From positions 1 to 64,000 of the forward strand of contig JAJDUI010000027.1 of the NCBI GenBank assembly GCA_022826745.1: a stretch of DNA of 64,000 bases, given 5' to 3'. The translations under genes and the position numbers were made by a program. This document shows, one piece after another, positions 47,167-55,568 of the stretch (its first letter is position 1; each line of letters opens with the position of its first letter). The DNA comes from Thermoanaerobaculia bacterium (GTDB lineage Bacteria; Acidobacteriota; Thermoanaerobaculia; Multivoradales; Multivoraceae). Under the pieces are notes generated by a model. That model was not told the origin of the DNA, ran no database searches, and was given only the letters and a program-made list of their open reading frames with translations.

Positions 47167-47739
47167 GTGTCCTTTAGAGTTATCGAAAACTCGGAGTTCG
47201 GTCCCGCGCTCGCAGCGGTGGGCGCGGCCCTTGGAATCGTCCTCACGGTCCTGATCTGGCATACCCTGGACTCCCGGCCCGGCACCGCCGACGAGCCGCC
47301 GCGCCAGGTGCTTGCGGTCCTGCCCTTCGCCGCCCTCGAGAACTGGACCGGGGCCGAGCCCTTCCGCCAGGCCCTGGCCCAGGAACTCATCACCTCACTC
47401 GCCCGCCGCGGCTCGCAGAACCTCGCGGTCGTGGCCCAGGACGCCGGGCCCGACGTGGAGACCGGCGGGGCGGTGCCCGGTGTCCATGCCGACTTCGTCC
47501 TCGAGGGCCGCGTCCAGCGCGAGCAGGGCACGCTCCGGGTGTGGGCGCGCCTGCTGCTCGCGAAGGACGGCACCGTGCTGTGGACCGAGGCCTACGACGG
47601 AGCGGAGGACGAGATCCTCGTCTTCCAGGCCGAAGTGAGCGACAGGATCGGCGACGCCGTGCTCGGGCGGTTGGCGCAGCTCGTCGAGGAAGACCCGCGC
47701 ACCCAGCTAGCTCCGCCAGGAGCCGGGGCGGCCGCGTAA
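47167..47739 (+). CDS. membrane-anchored TolB-like/adenylate-cyclase-associated N-domain protein
   Basis: About 190 residues from GTG at 47167; starts at 47080 (GTG) or 47062 (TTG) are possible and none has a clear ribosome site. A TM helix (ALAAVGAALGIVLTVLIW) is followed by the TolB-like periplasmic domain: VLAVLPFAALENWTG, FRQALAQELITSLARRG, ADFVLEGRVQREQGTLRVWARLL and GTVLWTEAYDGAEDEILVFQAEVSDRIG. This domain normally sits after an N-terminal winged helix in ToxR/CadC-like regulators. Here the DNA-binding part is missing. Its 3' end overlaps the convergent aat gene by about 33 nt. Function unknown; a sensor subunit is plausible. Confidence 0.75.
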   Translation: MSFRVIENSEFGPALAAVGAALGIVLTVLIWHTLDSRPGTADEPPRQVLAVLPFAALENWTGAEPFRQALAQELITSLARRGSQNLAVVAQDAGPDVETGGAVPGVHADFVLEGRVQREQGTLRVWARLLLAKDGTVLWTEAYDGAEDEILVFQAEVSDRIGDAVLGRLAQLVEEDPRTQLAPPGAGAAA

Positions 47740-48402
47740 CGCGACGGCCGCCGCCAGTTCGTCCAGGAAGCGCCTTCGCGCGACCTCCTCGGCTCCGAAG
47801 CGCAGGAGATGCTCGGTGACCTGCTGACAGTCGACGAAAGCGAAACCCCAGCTCCGCAGCCGGTCGACAAGGTGAACCAGGGCGACCTTGGACGCGTTCG
47901 AACGCCGCGTGAACATCGACTCGCCGAAGAACGCGCCGCCGACGGCGACCCCGTACAGGCCGCCGGCCAGCTCGCCGTCCGCGAGACACTCGACCGAGTG
48001 CGCGAACCCCCCGCGGTGCAGGCGATCGAACGCATCGATCAGAGGCTCCGTGATCCAGGTGCCCGGCCTGCCCGAACGGTCCTCCGCGCAGGCGGTCATG
48101 ACCTCACGGAAGCGCGTGTCGACCGTGACCTCGAAGCGACCGTGCCGCAGCTCCTTGCGGAGGCTCCGCGAAAGCCGGAACCGCTCCGGATAGAGCACCA
48201 GCCGCGGGTCGGGCGAGAACCAGAGCATGGGTCCGTCGACCCCCAGGAGCGGCCAGGGGAAGATGCCCGCCGTGTAGGCGGCCAGCAGGCGCTCCGGTTC
48301 GAGGTCGCCGCCCACCGCCAGCAGGCCGCTCGGATCCGCCAGCTCCGGAGGCGGGAAGTCCAGGCTCCGCTCGTCGAGCAGGAAGGGGCCCGGCCGGGTC
48401 AT
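47707..48402 (-). CDS. aat: leucyl/phenylalanyl-tRNA-protein transferase
   Basis: The 231-residue enzyme adds Leu or Phe to N-terminal Arg or Lys of proteins, feeding the N-degron pathway. It shows PPPELADPSGLLAVGGDLEPERLLAAYTAGIFPW, where the PSGLLAVGGDL block is diagnostic, plus MLWFSPDPRLVL, GRPGTWIT and GGLYGVAVGGAFFGESMF. Length is standard. It is 10 nt downstream of ychF on the same strand, an arrangement consistent with co-transcription. No clpS/clpA gene is in the window. Confidence 0.96.
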   Translation of the reverse strand: MTRPGPFLLDERSLDFPPPELADPSGLLAVGGDLEPERLLAAYTAGIFPWPLLGVDGPMLWFSPDPRLVLYPERFRLSRSLRKELRHGRFEVTVDTRFREVMTACAEDRSGRPGTWITEPLIDAFDRLHRGGFAHSVECLADGELAGGLYGVAVGGAFFGESMFTRRSNASKVALVHLVDRLRSWGFAFVDCQQVTEHLLRFGAEEVARRRFLDELAAAVALRGRPGSWRS

Positions 48403-48412
48403 CGCCAGCAGC

Positions 48413-49477
48413 TCACACGTTGAACCGGAAGTGAACGACCTCGCCGTCCCGCACCGGGTATCCCCGGCCCTCCAGACGCAACGTTCCGCGGTCCCGGCAG
48501 GCGGCCATCGAGCCGGCGTCGATCAGCTCCCGCCAGTCGACGACCTCGGCTCGGATGAAGCCGCGTTCGATGTCCGAGTGAACGGCTCCCGCCGCGGTTC
48601 CGGCCGTGTCGCCGCGGCGAATGGTCCAGGCACGCACCTCGTCCTCGCCGACGGTGAAGAAGGAGATCAGCCCCAGGAGGCGGTAGCCCGCCCGCACCAC
48701 GCGCACCGCGCTGGGCGCGTCCAGGCCCGCTTCGGCCAGAAAGGCGCCGCGGTCCTCCGGCTCGAGGCGCGAGATCTCCTCTTCGAGGGCAGCGCTGACG
48801 GCCAACCCGTCGGCCCCGGGCGGAAACTCGAAACCGGCGATTGCGTCCCGGTCGCCCGCGACCTCCTCGTCGACGTTCAGCACGACCAGCATCGGCTTCA
48901 GGGACAGCAGTCCGTAGCCCCGCAACTGCTTCTCTTCATCGTCGCCGAACTCCATCGACCGCAGCGACGTCTCCGCTTCGAGCGCGGGAAGAACACGCTC
49001 GGACAGCAGTGCGCGCTCGCGCTTCTCCTGGTCGGTGAGGCCCCGCTTCCCGGCCTGGACCAGGCGCTCGAGCCGGCGCTCGACCAGCTCGTAGTCCGCG
49101 AGGATCAGCTCCAGGTCGACCGCGGCGACGTCGCGCGCGGGGTCGACGCCGCCGGCCGGGTGGACGAGTTCCGGATCCTCGAAGGCGCGCACGACGTGAA
49201 CGAGGGCGTCCATCATCCGCAACTCGGCCAGGTCGAGGGTCTCGCCCCGGCCGCGGTCGATGCCCGGTACGTCCACGAACCGCACCTGCGCCGGCACGTA
49301 GCGCCGCGGGTCGTAGAGCTCGCGGAGCCTCTCCAGGCGCGGATCGTCGACGTGCGCGACGCCGAGGTTCGTCGTCCTGGACGCCTTGAACTTCGCGGTC
49401 TCCTGACGCGAGGCCGTCAGCGCGTTGAAGAGCGCCGTCTTGCCCGCCTTCGGCAGGCCGAGGATGCCGAGCTGCAT
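48413..49477 (-). CDS. ychF: redox-regulated ATPase YchF (Obg-like)
   Basis: The 354-residue P-loop protein begins MQLGILGLPKAGKTALFNAL, the family's G1 region. It has VRFVDVPGIDRGRGE (G3-like), a helical insertion about 130-200 and a C-terminal TGS domain with IRRGDTAGTAAGAVHSDIERGFIRAEVV. In place of the NKxD guanine motif it has LNVDEE, consistent with the ATP preference of the YchF family. It binds ribosomes and takes part in stress responses. It lies between the SGNH hydrolase and aat on the minus strand. Confidence 0.94.
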   Translation of the reverse strand: MQLGILGLPKAGKTALFNALTASRQETAKFKASRTTNLGVAHVDDPRLERLRELYDPRRYVPAQVRFVDVPGIDRGRGETLDLAELRMMDALVHVVRAFEDPELVHPAGGVDPARDVAAVDLELILADYELVERRLERLVQAGKRGLTDQEKRERALLSERVLPALEAETSLRSMEFGDDEEKQLRGYGLLSLKPMLVVLNVDEEVAGDRDAIAGFEFPPGADGLAVSAALEEEISRLEPEDRGAFLAEAGLDAPSAVRVVRAGYRLLGLISFFTVGEDEVRAWTIRRGDTAGTAAGAVHSDIERGFIRAEVVDWRELIDAGSMAACRDRGTLRLEGRGYPVRDGEVVHFRFNV

Positions 49478-49489
49478 CCGGAGCGCCTT

Positions 49490-50668
49490 TCAGACGCCGG
49501 CGCCGAAGTTGGCGGCGAGGACGGCCAGGTCCTCGCCGTCGACCTGACCGCTGCCGTCGAGGTCGGCGTCGGCGTCGTAGCGCCGCGAACTCGCGCCGGC
49601 GCCGAACGCCAGGCCGAGGCGGACCAGATCCGAGCCGGTGACCCGTCCGTCCCGGTCCACGTCGCCCGGCGGAATGACCGCGCCGTAGACCTGGAAGCGG
49701 CCGAGCAACCGGTTGAAGACGTTCCCGTTCAGATCCCATGCGCGAAGGGTCATCGTGACCACGCCGCTCAAGGGGACGGGCGGCTTGTAGCTCCACTGCA
49801 GACGGCGTCCATCGTCGTCCACGACAGGCGCCGGCGCCGGCGCGCCCCCGACCACGAGCGTTGCCGACCCTTCCACGATGTCGCTGCCGAAATCCGTCAC
49901 CTCCACTTCCACCGCGGCTTCGGCCGGGATCTGAATCGCGCCGTGCGCCGGTTCGAGCCGGGTCGGCACGGGCGGCACGGTATCCGTCCCGAGGAGGACG
50001 TCGGCGAAGACCGCCGCCAGCAGGTCGTAGCCCGGGCCGTTCGGGTGCCCCACGGGGTCCTCCTCGCCCGCGTAGTAGTACTCCCGGAACAGCCGCGGCC
50101 TGGTACTGAACACCTCGAACGGATCGACCAGGCCGCGGCCGCGCTCCGCGGCCAGCCGCCGGATCGCCTGAACGAGGTCCTGGTTGTCCACGTTGTTCGG
50201 GTCGAAACGGGCATTCAGCAGGCGTGGAATCAATGTCGCGTGGTACGGCGTTCGCCCGGCTTCGGCCGCCAGCGAAGCCATCCGGTCCAGGTTGAACAGG
50301 GTCGTCTCCGGCGAGATTCCGCGACTGATGTCGTTCGTGCCCTCCATCAGCAGCAGGCAGTCGCCGGGCTCCGCGAGCACGCCGTCGATGCGCGCGAGCC
50401 CCTCCGGCGTCCGCTCGGCGCCCACGCCGCGGTTGTCGACGACGAGCCCGGGAACCAGTTCCTCCAGGCGCGGCGGGTAGCCGGGCGCCTCCCGCCCCGG
50501 ATCGTCGCCCACGCCGGCCGTGATGCTGTCGCCGAACGCCTTGCAGCGGGTCGGGGTCTGCGCCGTCGCCCCTGCGCCGCAAACGACCGCGGCGACAGTG
50601 GTCGCAACGGCGAGCCGGAGCGCCCGCGGGTGGATTCCACAGATCCCGAGGAAGGTGTTACCGGCCAA
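49490..50668 (-). CDS. secreted SGNH/GDSL hydrolase with C-terminal dockerin-like domain
   Basis: The 392-residue protein has a signal peptide ending near ATAQ (about residue 37). The SGNH block I is FGDSITAG (Ser nucleophile), block III is GTND and the Asp/His block is DPVGHPNGPGY. A beta-sandwich (about 240-325) follows. The tail (about 330-392) has two F-hand-type repeats, DRDGRVTGSDLVRL and LDGSGQVDGEDLAVL, typical of dockerin type I. It would be an esterase/lipase-like enzyme acting outside the cell, held on a scaffold or membrane partner. No cohesin domain is recognised in this window. Confidence 0.88.
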   Translation of the reverse strand: MAGNTFLGICGIHPRALRLAVATTVAAVVCGAGATAQTPTRCKAFGDSITAGVGDDPGREAPGYPPRLEELVPGLVVDNRGVGAERTPEGLARIDGVLAEPGDCLLLMEGTNDISRGISPETTLFNLDRMASLAAEAGRTPYHATLIPRLLNARFDPNNVDNQDLVQAIRRLAAERGRGLVDPFEVFSTRPRLFREYYYAGEEDPVGHPNGPGYDLLAAVFADVLLGTDTVPPVPTRLEPAHGAIQIPAEAAVEVEVTDFGSDIVEGSATLVVGGAPAPAPVVDDDGRRLQWSYKPPVPLSGVVTMTLRAWDLNGNVFNRLLGRFQVYGAVIPPGDVDRDGRVTGSDLVRLGLAFGAGASSRRYDADADLDGSGQVDGEDLAVLAANFGAGV

Positions 50669-50724
50669 GGGTCGCCATCCTACAAAGGGCCGCGTTCGGG
50701 CCGTTGTCCGGACCGTCCTACGGG

Positions 50725-50753
50725 TTCCTTCCTTATGGATTATGTGCTATTGT
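50725..50753 (+). promoter_or_regulatory. candidate extended -10 promoter
   Basis: TTCCTT (50725-50730) and the extended -10 TGCTATTGT (TATTGT at 50748-50753) are 17 bp apart. The region is AT-rich relative to the genome and lies about 83 bp upstream of the secreted-protein start at 50836. Confidence 0.45.
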
Positions 50754-50766
50754 GCATGTTTGCACA
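50751..50766. promoter_or_regulatory. 16-bp operator-like palindrome
   Basis: TGTGCA-TGTT-TGCACA overlaps the -10 end and the likely start site of the candidate promoter. It fits a repressor or dual-regulator binding site for the downstream secreted gene. Confidence 0.4.
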
Positions 50767-50835
50767 TCCTGTCAGTCTTCCTTGGCAGTTGTCCTCGGAC
50801 TGGGGGCCCATCGCGCCCTTGAGGAGAAGAACGGA

Positions 50836-52188
50836 ATGATGAGGCAAACCTGCGGTCTGGTTCTGGCGGCCCTGCTCGGAGTTCCCGCCGCGCTTTCGGC
50901 ACAGGGGACGTCCTACGTCCTGATCGGCGACAGCGACGACGCCAGGGAAGTTCTGCTCAGCGTTCACAACCCGACCGGCCAGGGTCAGAGCTTCGACGTT
51001 CTCCCGATCGCCGCGGGAACCAACGGCGTCCATCGCTCGACCTCGCCGACCCGCATCGACGTTCCGGCCGGACGCACGATGGTCTACTCGGAGCTCGCCG
51101 GCGGCGGTCCCGCGATGGTCGAGCTGACGGCCCACGGCGAGCTCACCTTCCAGGCGTACCTGATGCCCCTGAACTCGAGCGGCAGCCGGGTCGGTCTGCG
51201 CCAGCAGGTCCCGATCGTCGACTCGGAGAGCCTCATCCGCGGCGGCAACTGGGCCTATGTGACCGGACTGCGCCGCGACTCCTACGATCGTTCCGACTAC
51301 GCGATCCTGAACCTCTCCCATTCGACCAACACCTGCGAGCACCGGGTCCGCAGCCGCGAAGGCTACTGGGCCCGGGAGTCGAGCGTCCTGAGACACCCGC
51401 CCCTGTCCCTGACCTACGTGGCCGACGTGCTCAAGGTGGTCGGCGTGGAGCTTGGCGATCGCTACACCATCTCGACCAACTGCGGCGACAGCTTCTACGT
51501 GGCGGCGCTCGTTTCGGACGACAAGAACGACAGGCTGACCGTGCTGGAGCCGTCGCAGAGCGGCGTGTCGAGCCTGAGGCCGCCCGGATACGACGAGCCA
51601 CCGGCGACACCGGACCCGGAAACGCCGGACCCGCCGCCTGCCGGTTGCCCCAGCGGCTGGACCTGTCTGAATCCGGACCGAACGAGCCACACGGTGAGAA
51701 GGCAGGACCTCCAGTACATCTTCCGCGCCGGCCTGGAGGCCGGCAGCTATCGCTCCGTCGAGCTGGAGTTCAACCTGCGCACGACCAGCATCGACCCGGC
51801 AGGGGCCCAGATCTTCTGGCTCGGCATCAACCGCCACAGAGACCTGCTCGGATTCACGGTTCAGCGTCGAAGCGACCTGTTCGTCCGCCACGGCCTGGGC
51901 GTCACCCACACCGACAAGGCCCGCCTCGTCCTGCCGCGGGCGTTGACGCCGAATCAGACGTACAGGCTGAGCTACAGCTACAACGCCGGCGGGGAGGTTT
52001 CCCTCTGCGTGACGGACAGTCAGGAGACGCGGTTCTGCTCCCGGGGCACGGCGAACGTCGACTCGCTCTCCTTCACCGCCTCCGATCGACTCGTCCTGGT
52101 CATGGGCAGCGATGGCACCGAGGAGATCGAGCCGCCGCAGTGGGGCTGGACCTACAGCGACATCCGACTGCGCGCTCGAAAGAACTGA
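50836..52188 (+). CDS. secreted hypothetical protein with two beta-rich halves
   Basis: The 450-residue protein has a clear signal peptide (MMRQTCGLVLAALLGVPAALSAQ) with GAGGAGAAGAACGG before the ATG at 50836. Residues about 24-260 resemble neither a known enzyme nor a transporter, and contain FDVLPIAAG and YAILNLSHSTNTCEH. A Pro-rich linker (PPATPDPETPDPPP) joins a C-terminal beta-sandwich-like region (WLGINRHRDLLGFTVQRR). Two cysteine pairs may form disulfides. It stands in an intergenic-promoter setting with a palindrome upstream. Function unknown. Confidence 0.7.
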   Translation: MMRQTCGLVLAALLGVPAALSAQGTSYVLIGDSDDAREVLLSVHNPTGQGQSFDVLPIAAGTNGVHRSTSPTRIDVPAGRTMVYSELAGGGPAMVELTAHGELTFQAYLMPLNSSGSRVGLRQQVPIVDSESLIRGGNWAYVTGLRRDSYDRSDYAILNLSHSTNTCEHRVRSREGYWARESSVLRHPPLSLTYVADVLKVVGVELGDRYTISTNCGDSFYVAALVSDDKNDRLTVLEPSQSGVSSLRPPGYDEPPATPDPETPDPPPAGCPSGWTCLNPDRTSHTVRRQDLQYIFRAGLEAGSYRSVELEFNLRTTSIDPAGAQIFWLGINRHRDLLGFTVQRRSDLFVRHGLGVTHTDKARLVLPRALTPNQTYRLSYSYNAGGEVSLCVTDSQETRFCSRGTANVDSLSFTASDRLVLVMGSDGTEEIEPPQWGWTYSDIRLRARKN

Positions 52189-52263
52189 GGCAACCCGAAC
52201 ACCGCCTCCCGCTTCGCCCGGCGCGGGATCCCCGCCTCGCGATTGCGGCCATAATGTAGCCGC

Positions 52264-53733
52264 ATGAGGCCGCCCCGAGCCGGAGTCCACCTGTCGCTAG
52301 CGCTCGGCGCCGCGGCCCTGTGGACGGGCTGCGCCGAGGCGCCGCCGGTCCACCGCGGGCCTATCGTGCTGATCACCATCGACGCGTTGCGCGCCGACCT
52401 GGTCGGCACCGGCCTGCTGCCGAACCTGGATCGCCTCGCAGCCGAGGCGGACTGGTCCGGTACGGCGATCACGACCTCGAGCTGGACGGTGCCGTCCATG
52501 GCGTCGCTGTTCACCGGCCAGCAACCCTGGCGTCACGGCAGTTGGCACAGCGCCCGCGCCCACCTGCGCGACGACGTGGCGACCCTGCCCGAGATCCTCC
52601 GTGAGCTCGGCTACGAGAACGCGGCCTTCCGTTCGAACAGTTGGCTCACACAGACCTTCGGCTACGTCCGCGGCTTCGACCGCTTCGGTCCCGTGAGCCG
52701 GATGGAACGGGTCACGGAGGTCCTGGCTGCGCTCGACGGCGGTCCGCAGTTCGTGTGGATGCACCTGCTGCCGCCGCACGCGCCCTACCGCCGCCACGCC
52801 CGCTATCTCGACCGCCTGGACGCCCCGCGCGACGACCTGCCGGAGCGAATCACCCCGCTCGACATGCGGCCGTTCGCGGACCCGGAGAGGCCACTCGACG
52901 CGGATCAGCGGGAAAGGGCCTGGCAGCTCTATCAACTGACCGCCGCCCACGCGGACAGCCAGGTCGGCGAGATGCTGGCCGCGCTGCGTGACAGCGGACA
53001 GTTCGACGAAGCCCTGATCGCCGTGACCTCCGACCACGGGGAGGAGTTCGGCGAGAACGGCCAGGTTCTGCACGGCAACAACCTGCACCGCGTGCTGATC
53101 GAGGTGCCGCTGATCGTCAAGCTGCCGGCGGCCTGGCCCCGGGCCATCGACCCCGGCGCGACCGTGGCCAACCACCGCCTGTTCTCCACGCTGATCGAAG
53201 CCGCCGGCGGGACGCCGCCGCCCGGCAGTCCGCGCAGCCTGTTCGAACCCAGCGCGGACGGAGCGTTGTCCGAGCTCTACCTGGGCAACGGCGTGAACCG
53301 GATGTCCCTGGTCGAGGGCGATCGCCAGCTCATGTGGACCAGCCGTTTCGCGCCCGCCGAGGAGCGCTACTACGACGCGATGCTGGCGCTCGCGGGCGCT
53401 GAGCCGCCGTCGCCGCTGCCGGAAGCGCCGGAGGAACTGACGGCTCGCCTCGAACGGGAGTTCGAGAACGCGCCGCCGCTGATGGGGGCGCCCGGCACGC
53501 GGCCCGGGCTCCAGGCCTTCGACTGGGGCGCCGACGGCACGGTCGAGCCGGGCGCCGCGGAAGACGACTTCGCGCGCCGATTGCAGGAGCGCTGGCAGGC
53601 GGAGAACGGTTCCGACCTGGCCGCCCGGCTCGCCGAACGCGGCGAGCCCGAGATCAGCCCGGAAGAGATGGAACGGCTTCGCGCCCTGGGCTACGTCGTG
53701 ACGTCGCGCAAGCCGGCGCCGGACGGCGAGTAG
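52264..53733 (+). CDS. alkaline-phosphatase-superfamily protein (sulfatase-like)
   Basis: The 489-residue protein has an N-terminal export signal with Cys23 (ALWTGC), probably a lipoprotein. It has the metal motif IVLITIDALRAD (D40), the nucleophile region SSWTVPSMASLFTG, VTSDHGEEFGENG, and a C-terminal EMERLRALGYVV tail. In true sulfatases the nucleophile is Cys or Ser (modified to formylglycine). Here the position is Thr75 (T-V-P-S-M), as in phosphate-transfer members. A phosphohydrolase or phosphoethanolamine/phosphoglycerol transferase is therefore likelier than a sulfatase. It is a single gene, convergent with the SDR. Confidence 0.85.
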   Translation: MRPPRAGVHLSLALGAAALWTGCAEAPPVHRGPIVLITIDALRADLVGTGLLPNLDRLAAEADWSGTAITTSSWTVPSMASLFTGQQPWRHGSWHSARAHLRDDVATLPEILRELGYENAAFRSNSWLTQTFGYVRGFDRFGPVSRMERVTEVLAALDGGPQFVWMHLLPPHAPYRRHARYLDRLDAPRDDLPERITPLDMRPFADPERPLDADQRERAWQLYQLTAAHADSQVGEMLAALRDSGQFDEALIAVTSDHGEEFGENGQVLHGNNLHRVLIEVPLIVKLPAAWPRAIDPGATVANHRLFSTLIEAAGGTPPPGSPRSLFEPSADGALSELYLGNGVNRMSLVEGDRQLMWTSRFAPAEERYYDAMLALAGAEPPSPLPEAPEELTARLEREFENAPPLMGAPGTRPGLQAFDWGADGTVEPGAAEDDFARRLQERWQAENGSDLAARLAERGEPEISPEEMERLRALGYVVTSRKPAPDGE

Positions 53734-53747
53734 TCGGAAGACCTGCG

Positions 53748-54479
53748 CTACAGCCGCGGCTTGCTCGCGGGCCGGAGCCGCAGGTCGTAGACCTCGGCCG
53801 ACGGCGGCAGCGCGGCGGCGTCGACGATCGCGGTCGCCACGTCCGCGGGGTCGAGGAAGCGCTCCTCGTCGTAGCGCTGGCCGAGACCGCGGCAGACCTC
53901 CCGCTGCATCCGGCCGCGGGTCCTGCCGGGGTAGACGCTGAGCACCCGGACGCCGTCGACGTTCACTTCGGCGCGCAGACCGTCGGCAAGCGCCCGCAGG
54001 GCGTGCTTGCTCGCGGCGTAGGCGGCGCTGCCGGCGCCCGCCCCGAGACCCGCCGTCGAGTTGACGAACACGACCAGGCCACGGCGGGCACGGAGCGCCG
54101 GCAACAGTCGCCGGGTCAGAAGGTAAGGAGCGCGGACGTTGACGGCGAACTGGAGATCGAGGTCCCCGGCCGGCGCCGATTCGACGGAGCCCGCGCGGAA
54201 AGCGCCGGCGGCGTGGACGAGGAGGTCGACGCCGTCGCCCAGCGACTCCACGGCCGCGTCGGCCGCCTCGACCGCCGGCTGCCCGGTGAGGTCTCCGGCG
54301 ACGGTCCGAACGGCGACGCCTCCTTCTTCGAGCTCCGTCCCGATTTCCCGCAGCCGCGCCTCGTCCCGGCCCAGGAGCAGCAGGGACGCCCCTTCCCCGG
54401 CGAGCGACCGGACGATCGCTCCACCGATCGCGCCGGTAGCCCCGGCCACGACCGCGACCCGATCGCCAAACCTCGACAC
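53748..54479 (-). CDS. SDR-family oxidoreductase
   Basis: The 243-residue protein is a classical SDR: VAVVAGATGAIGGAIV near residue 10, VHAAGAF (an NAAG variant), a Ser near VNSTAGLGAG, and YAASKH for Tyr and Lys. The dinucleotide motif is GATGAIGG rather than TGxxxGxG. It would reduce or oxidise a small alcohol or ketone. It ends 15 nt from the alkaline-phosphatase-like gene and is divergent from the next pair. Function beyond the family is unknown. Confidence 0.88.
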   Translation of the reverse strand: MSRFGDRVAVVAGATGAIGGAIVRSLAGEGASLLLLGRDEARLREIGTELEEGGVAVRTVAGDLTGQPAVEAADAAVESLGDGVDLLVHAAGAFRAGSVESAPAGDLDLQFAVNVRAPYLLTRRLLPALRARRGLVVFVNSTAGLGAGAGSAAYAASKHALRALADGLRAEVNVDGVRVLSVYPGRTRGRMQREVCRGLGQRYDEERFLDPADVATAIVDAAALPPSAEVYDLRLRPASKPRL

Positions 54480-54512
54480 GCGCGGAGCTTACCGGCCGGT
54501 AAGCTGCGGTTG

Positions 54513-55568
54513 ATGCCGAGGTCGCTTCGCCTGACGCTGACGATCCTCGCCCTGGCCGGCGCGTTCCCCCCGGGAATCGCCGCAGACGGGCTCACCGCCT
54601 ACCGCGGATCGGCCTGGGCGCACCTGCAGGCGACCGCCGAACCGCCCGTCCTGTGGCTGGGGACCGAGCGTTCCGTGGAGTTGCCCGCGGCCGGAGCGAT
54701 GGGCGCCGCCCGCTACGACGACCTCGTTCTGCTCGACCCGCAACCCGACGGCGGCGCCGAGTGGGCGGTCGCCGGCCACGCCCGCGGCGCGGACGGGCCG
54801 CGCTTCCTGCTGTACGCCGGACGCGGGACGGAAGTGACCGCTCTGGCGGCGCCGGAACGGGCGAGCCCGGGAAACCGGCTCGCCTCGGCCCGGTGGCTCG
54901 CGTCGGACGGCCCCGAGCCCCTGCACGGCCTCGCCTGGCTCGAAGCGAACCGACCCCGCGCCCAGGAGGTCTGGATGGCGCCCTGGCGCGACGGCGCGTT
55001 CGAGGCTTCCGTCCGCCTGGTCGCGGATGGCCCCGGTTCCCAGACCGCTCTCGACGCCGCGGTGCTCGCCGACGGTTCCTGGCTGCTCGTCTGGTGCGCC
55101 TTCGACGGCGAGGACGACGAGCTCATCTGGCGGCACCGGCAGCCGGACGGAAACTGGGTCGGCGGTCGCGTCTCGGCGAACAACGACGTCCCCGACATCA
55201 CGCCGCGGCTCCTCGTCACCCGGGAGGGCGCCGCGGTCGCCTGGAGCCGCTATGACGGCCGGGTCTACCGGGTGCGGACGGCGCGCTTCGAAGACGGACG
55301 CTGGAGCGACGAGGACTGGGCGGGTCCACCCGATTCGCTCTACCCCGAGTGGGCCGGCGACGGCGACACGCTGCTCTTCCTCGAAGGCGCGACCCGGACC
55401 TGGACCGCGGCCGGGCCGGCGTCGACGCTGCGCTTCGAGGCGGCGGCGTCGACCTCGGCGACGCCCGTTCTCGACCGCGACTCCACGTCGGGTCTCCCGC
55501 GCGCGCTCTGGCCGGGCACGTCCGGCTGGCGCGCGGAACCCGGACGGCCCGCCGGGGTACGACCGTGA
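54513..55568 (+). CDS. secreted hypothetical protein (beta-propeller-like)
   Basis: The 351-residue protein has a signal peptide (LTLTILALAGAFPPGIAADG). It then consists of repeated beta-strand blocks with Asp/Trp-rich turns, such as WLLVWCAFDGEDDELIWRH and YRVRTARFEDGRWSDEDWAG, consistent with a beta-propeller such as seen in sialidase-like folds. No catalytic motif is clear. Its TGA overlaps the GTG start of the following membrane glycosyltransferase-like gene (GTGA), so the two are coupled. A role in the same surface polysaccharide or envelope process is likely but unproven. Confidence 0.75.
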   Translation: MPRSLRLTLTILALAGAFPPGIAADGLTAYRGSAWAHLQATAEPPVLWLGTERSVELPAAGAMGAARYDDLVLLDPQPDGGAEWAVAGHARGADGPRFLLYAGRGTEVTALAAPERASPGNRLASARWLASDGPEPLHGLAWLEANRPRAQEVWMAPWRDGAFEASVRLVADGPGSQTALDAAVLADGSWLLVWCAFDGEDDELIWRHRQPDGNWVGGRVSANNDVPDITPRLLVTREGAAVAWSRYDGRVYRVRTARFEDGRWSDEDWAGPPDSLYPEWAGDGDTLLFLEGATRTWTAAGPASTLRFEAAASTSATPVLDRDSTSGLPRALWPGTSGWRAEPGRPAGVRP

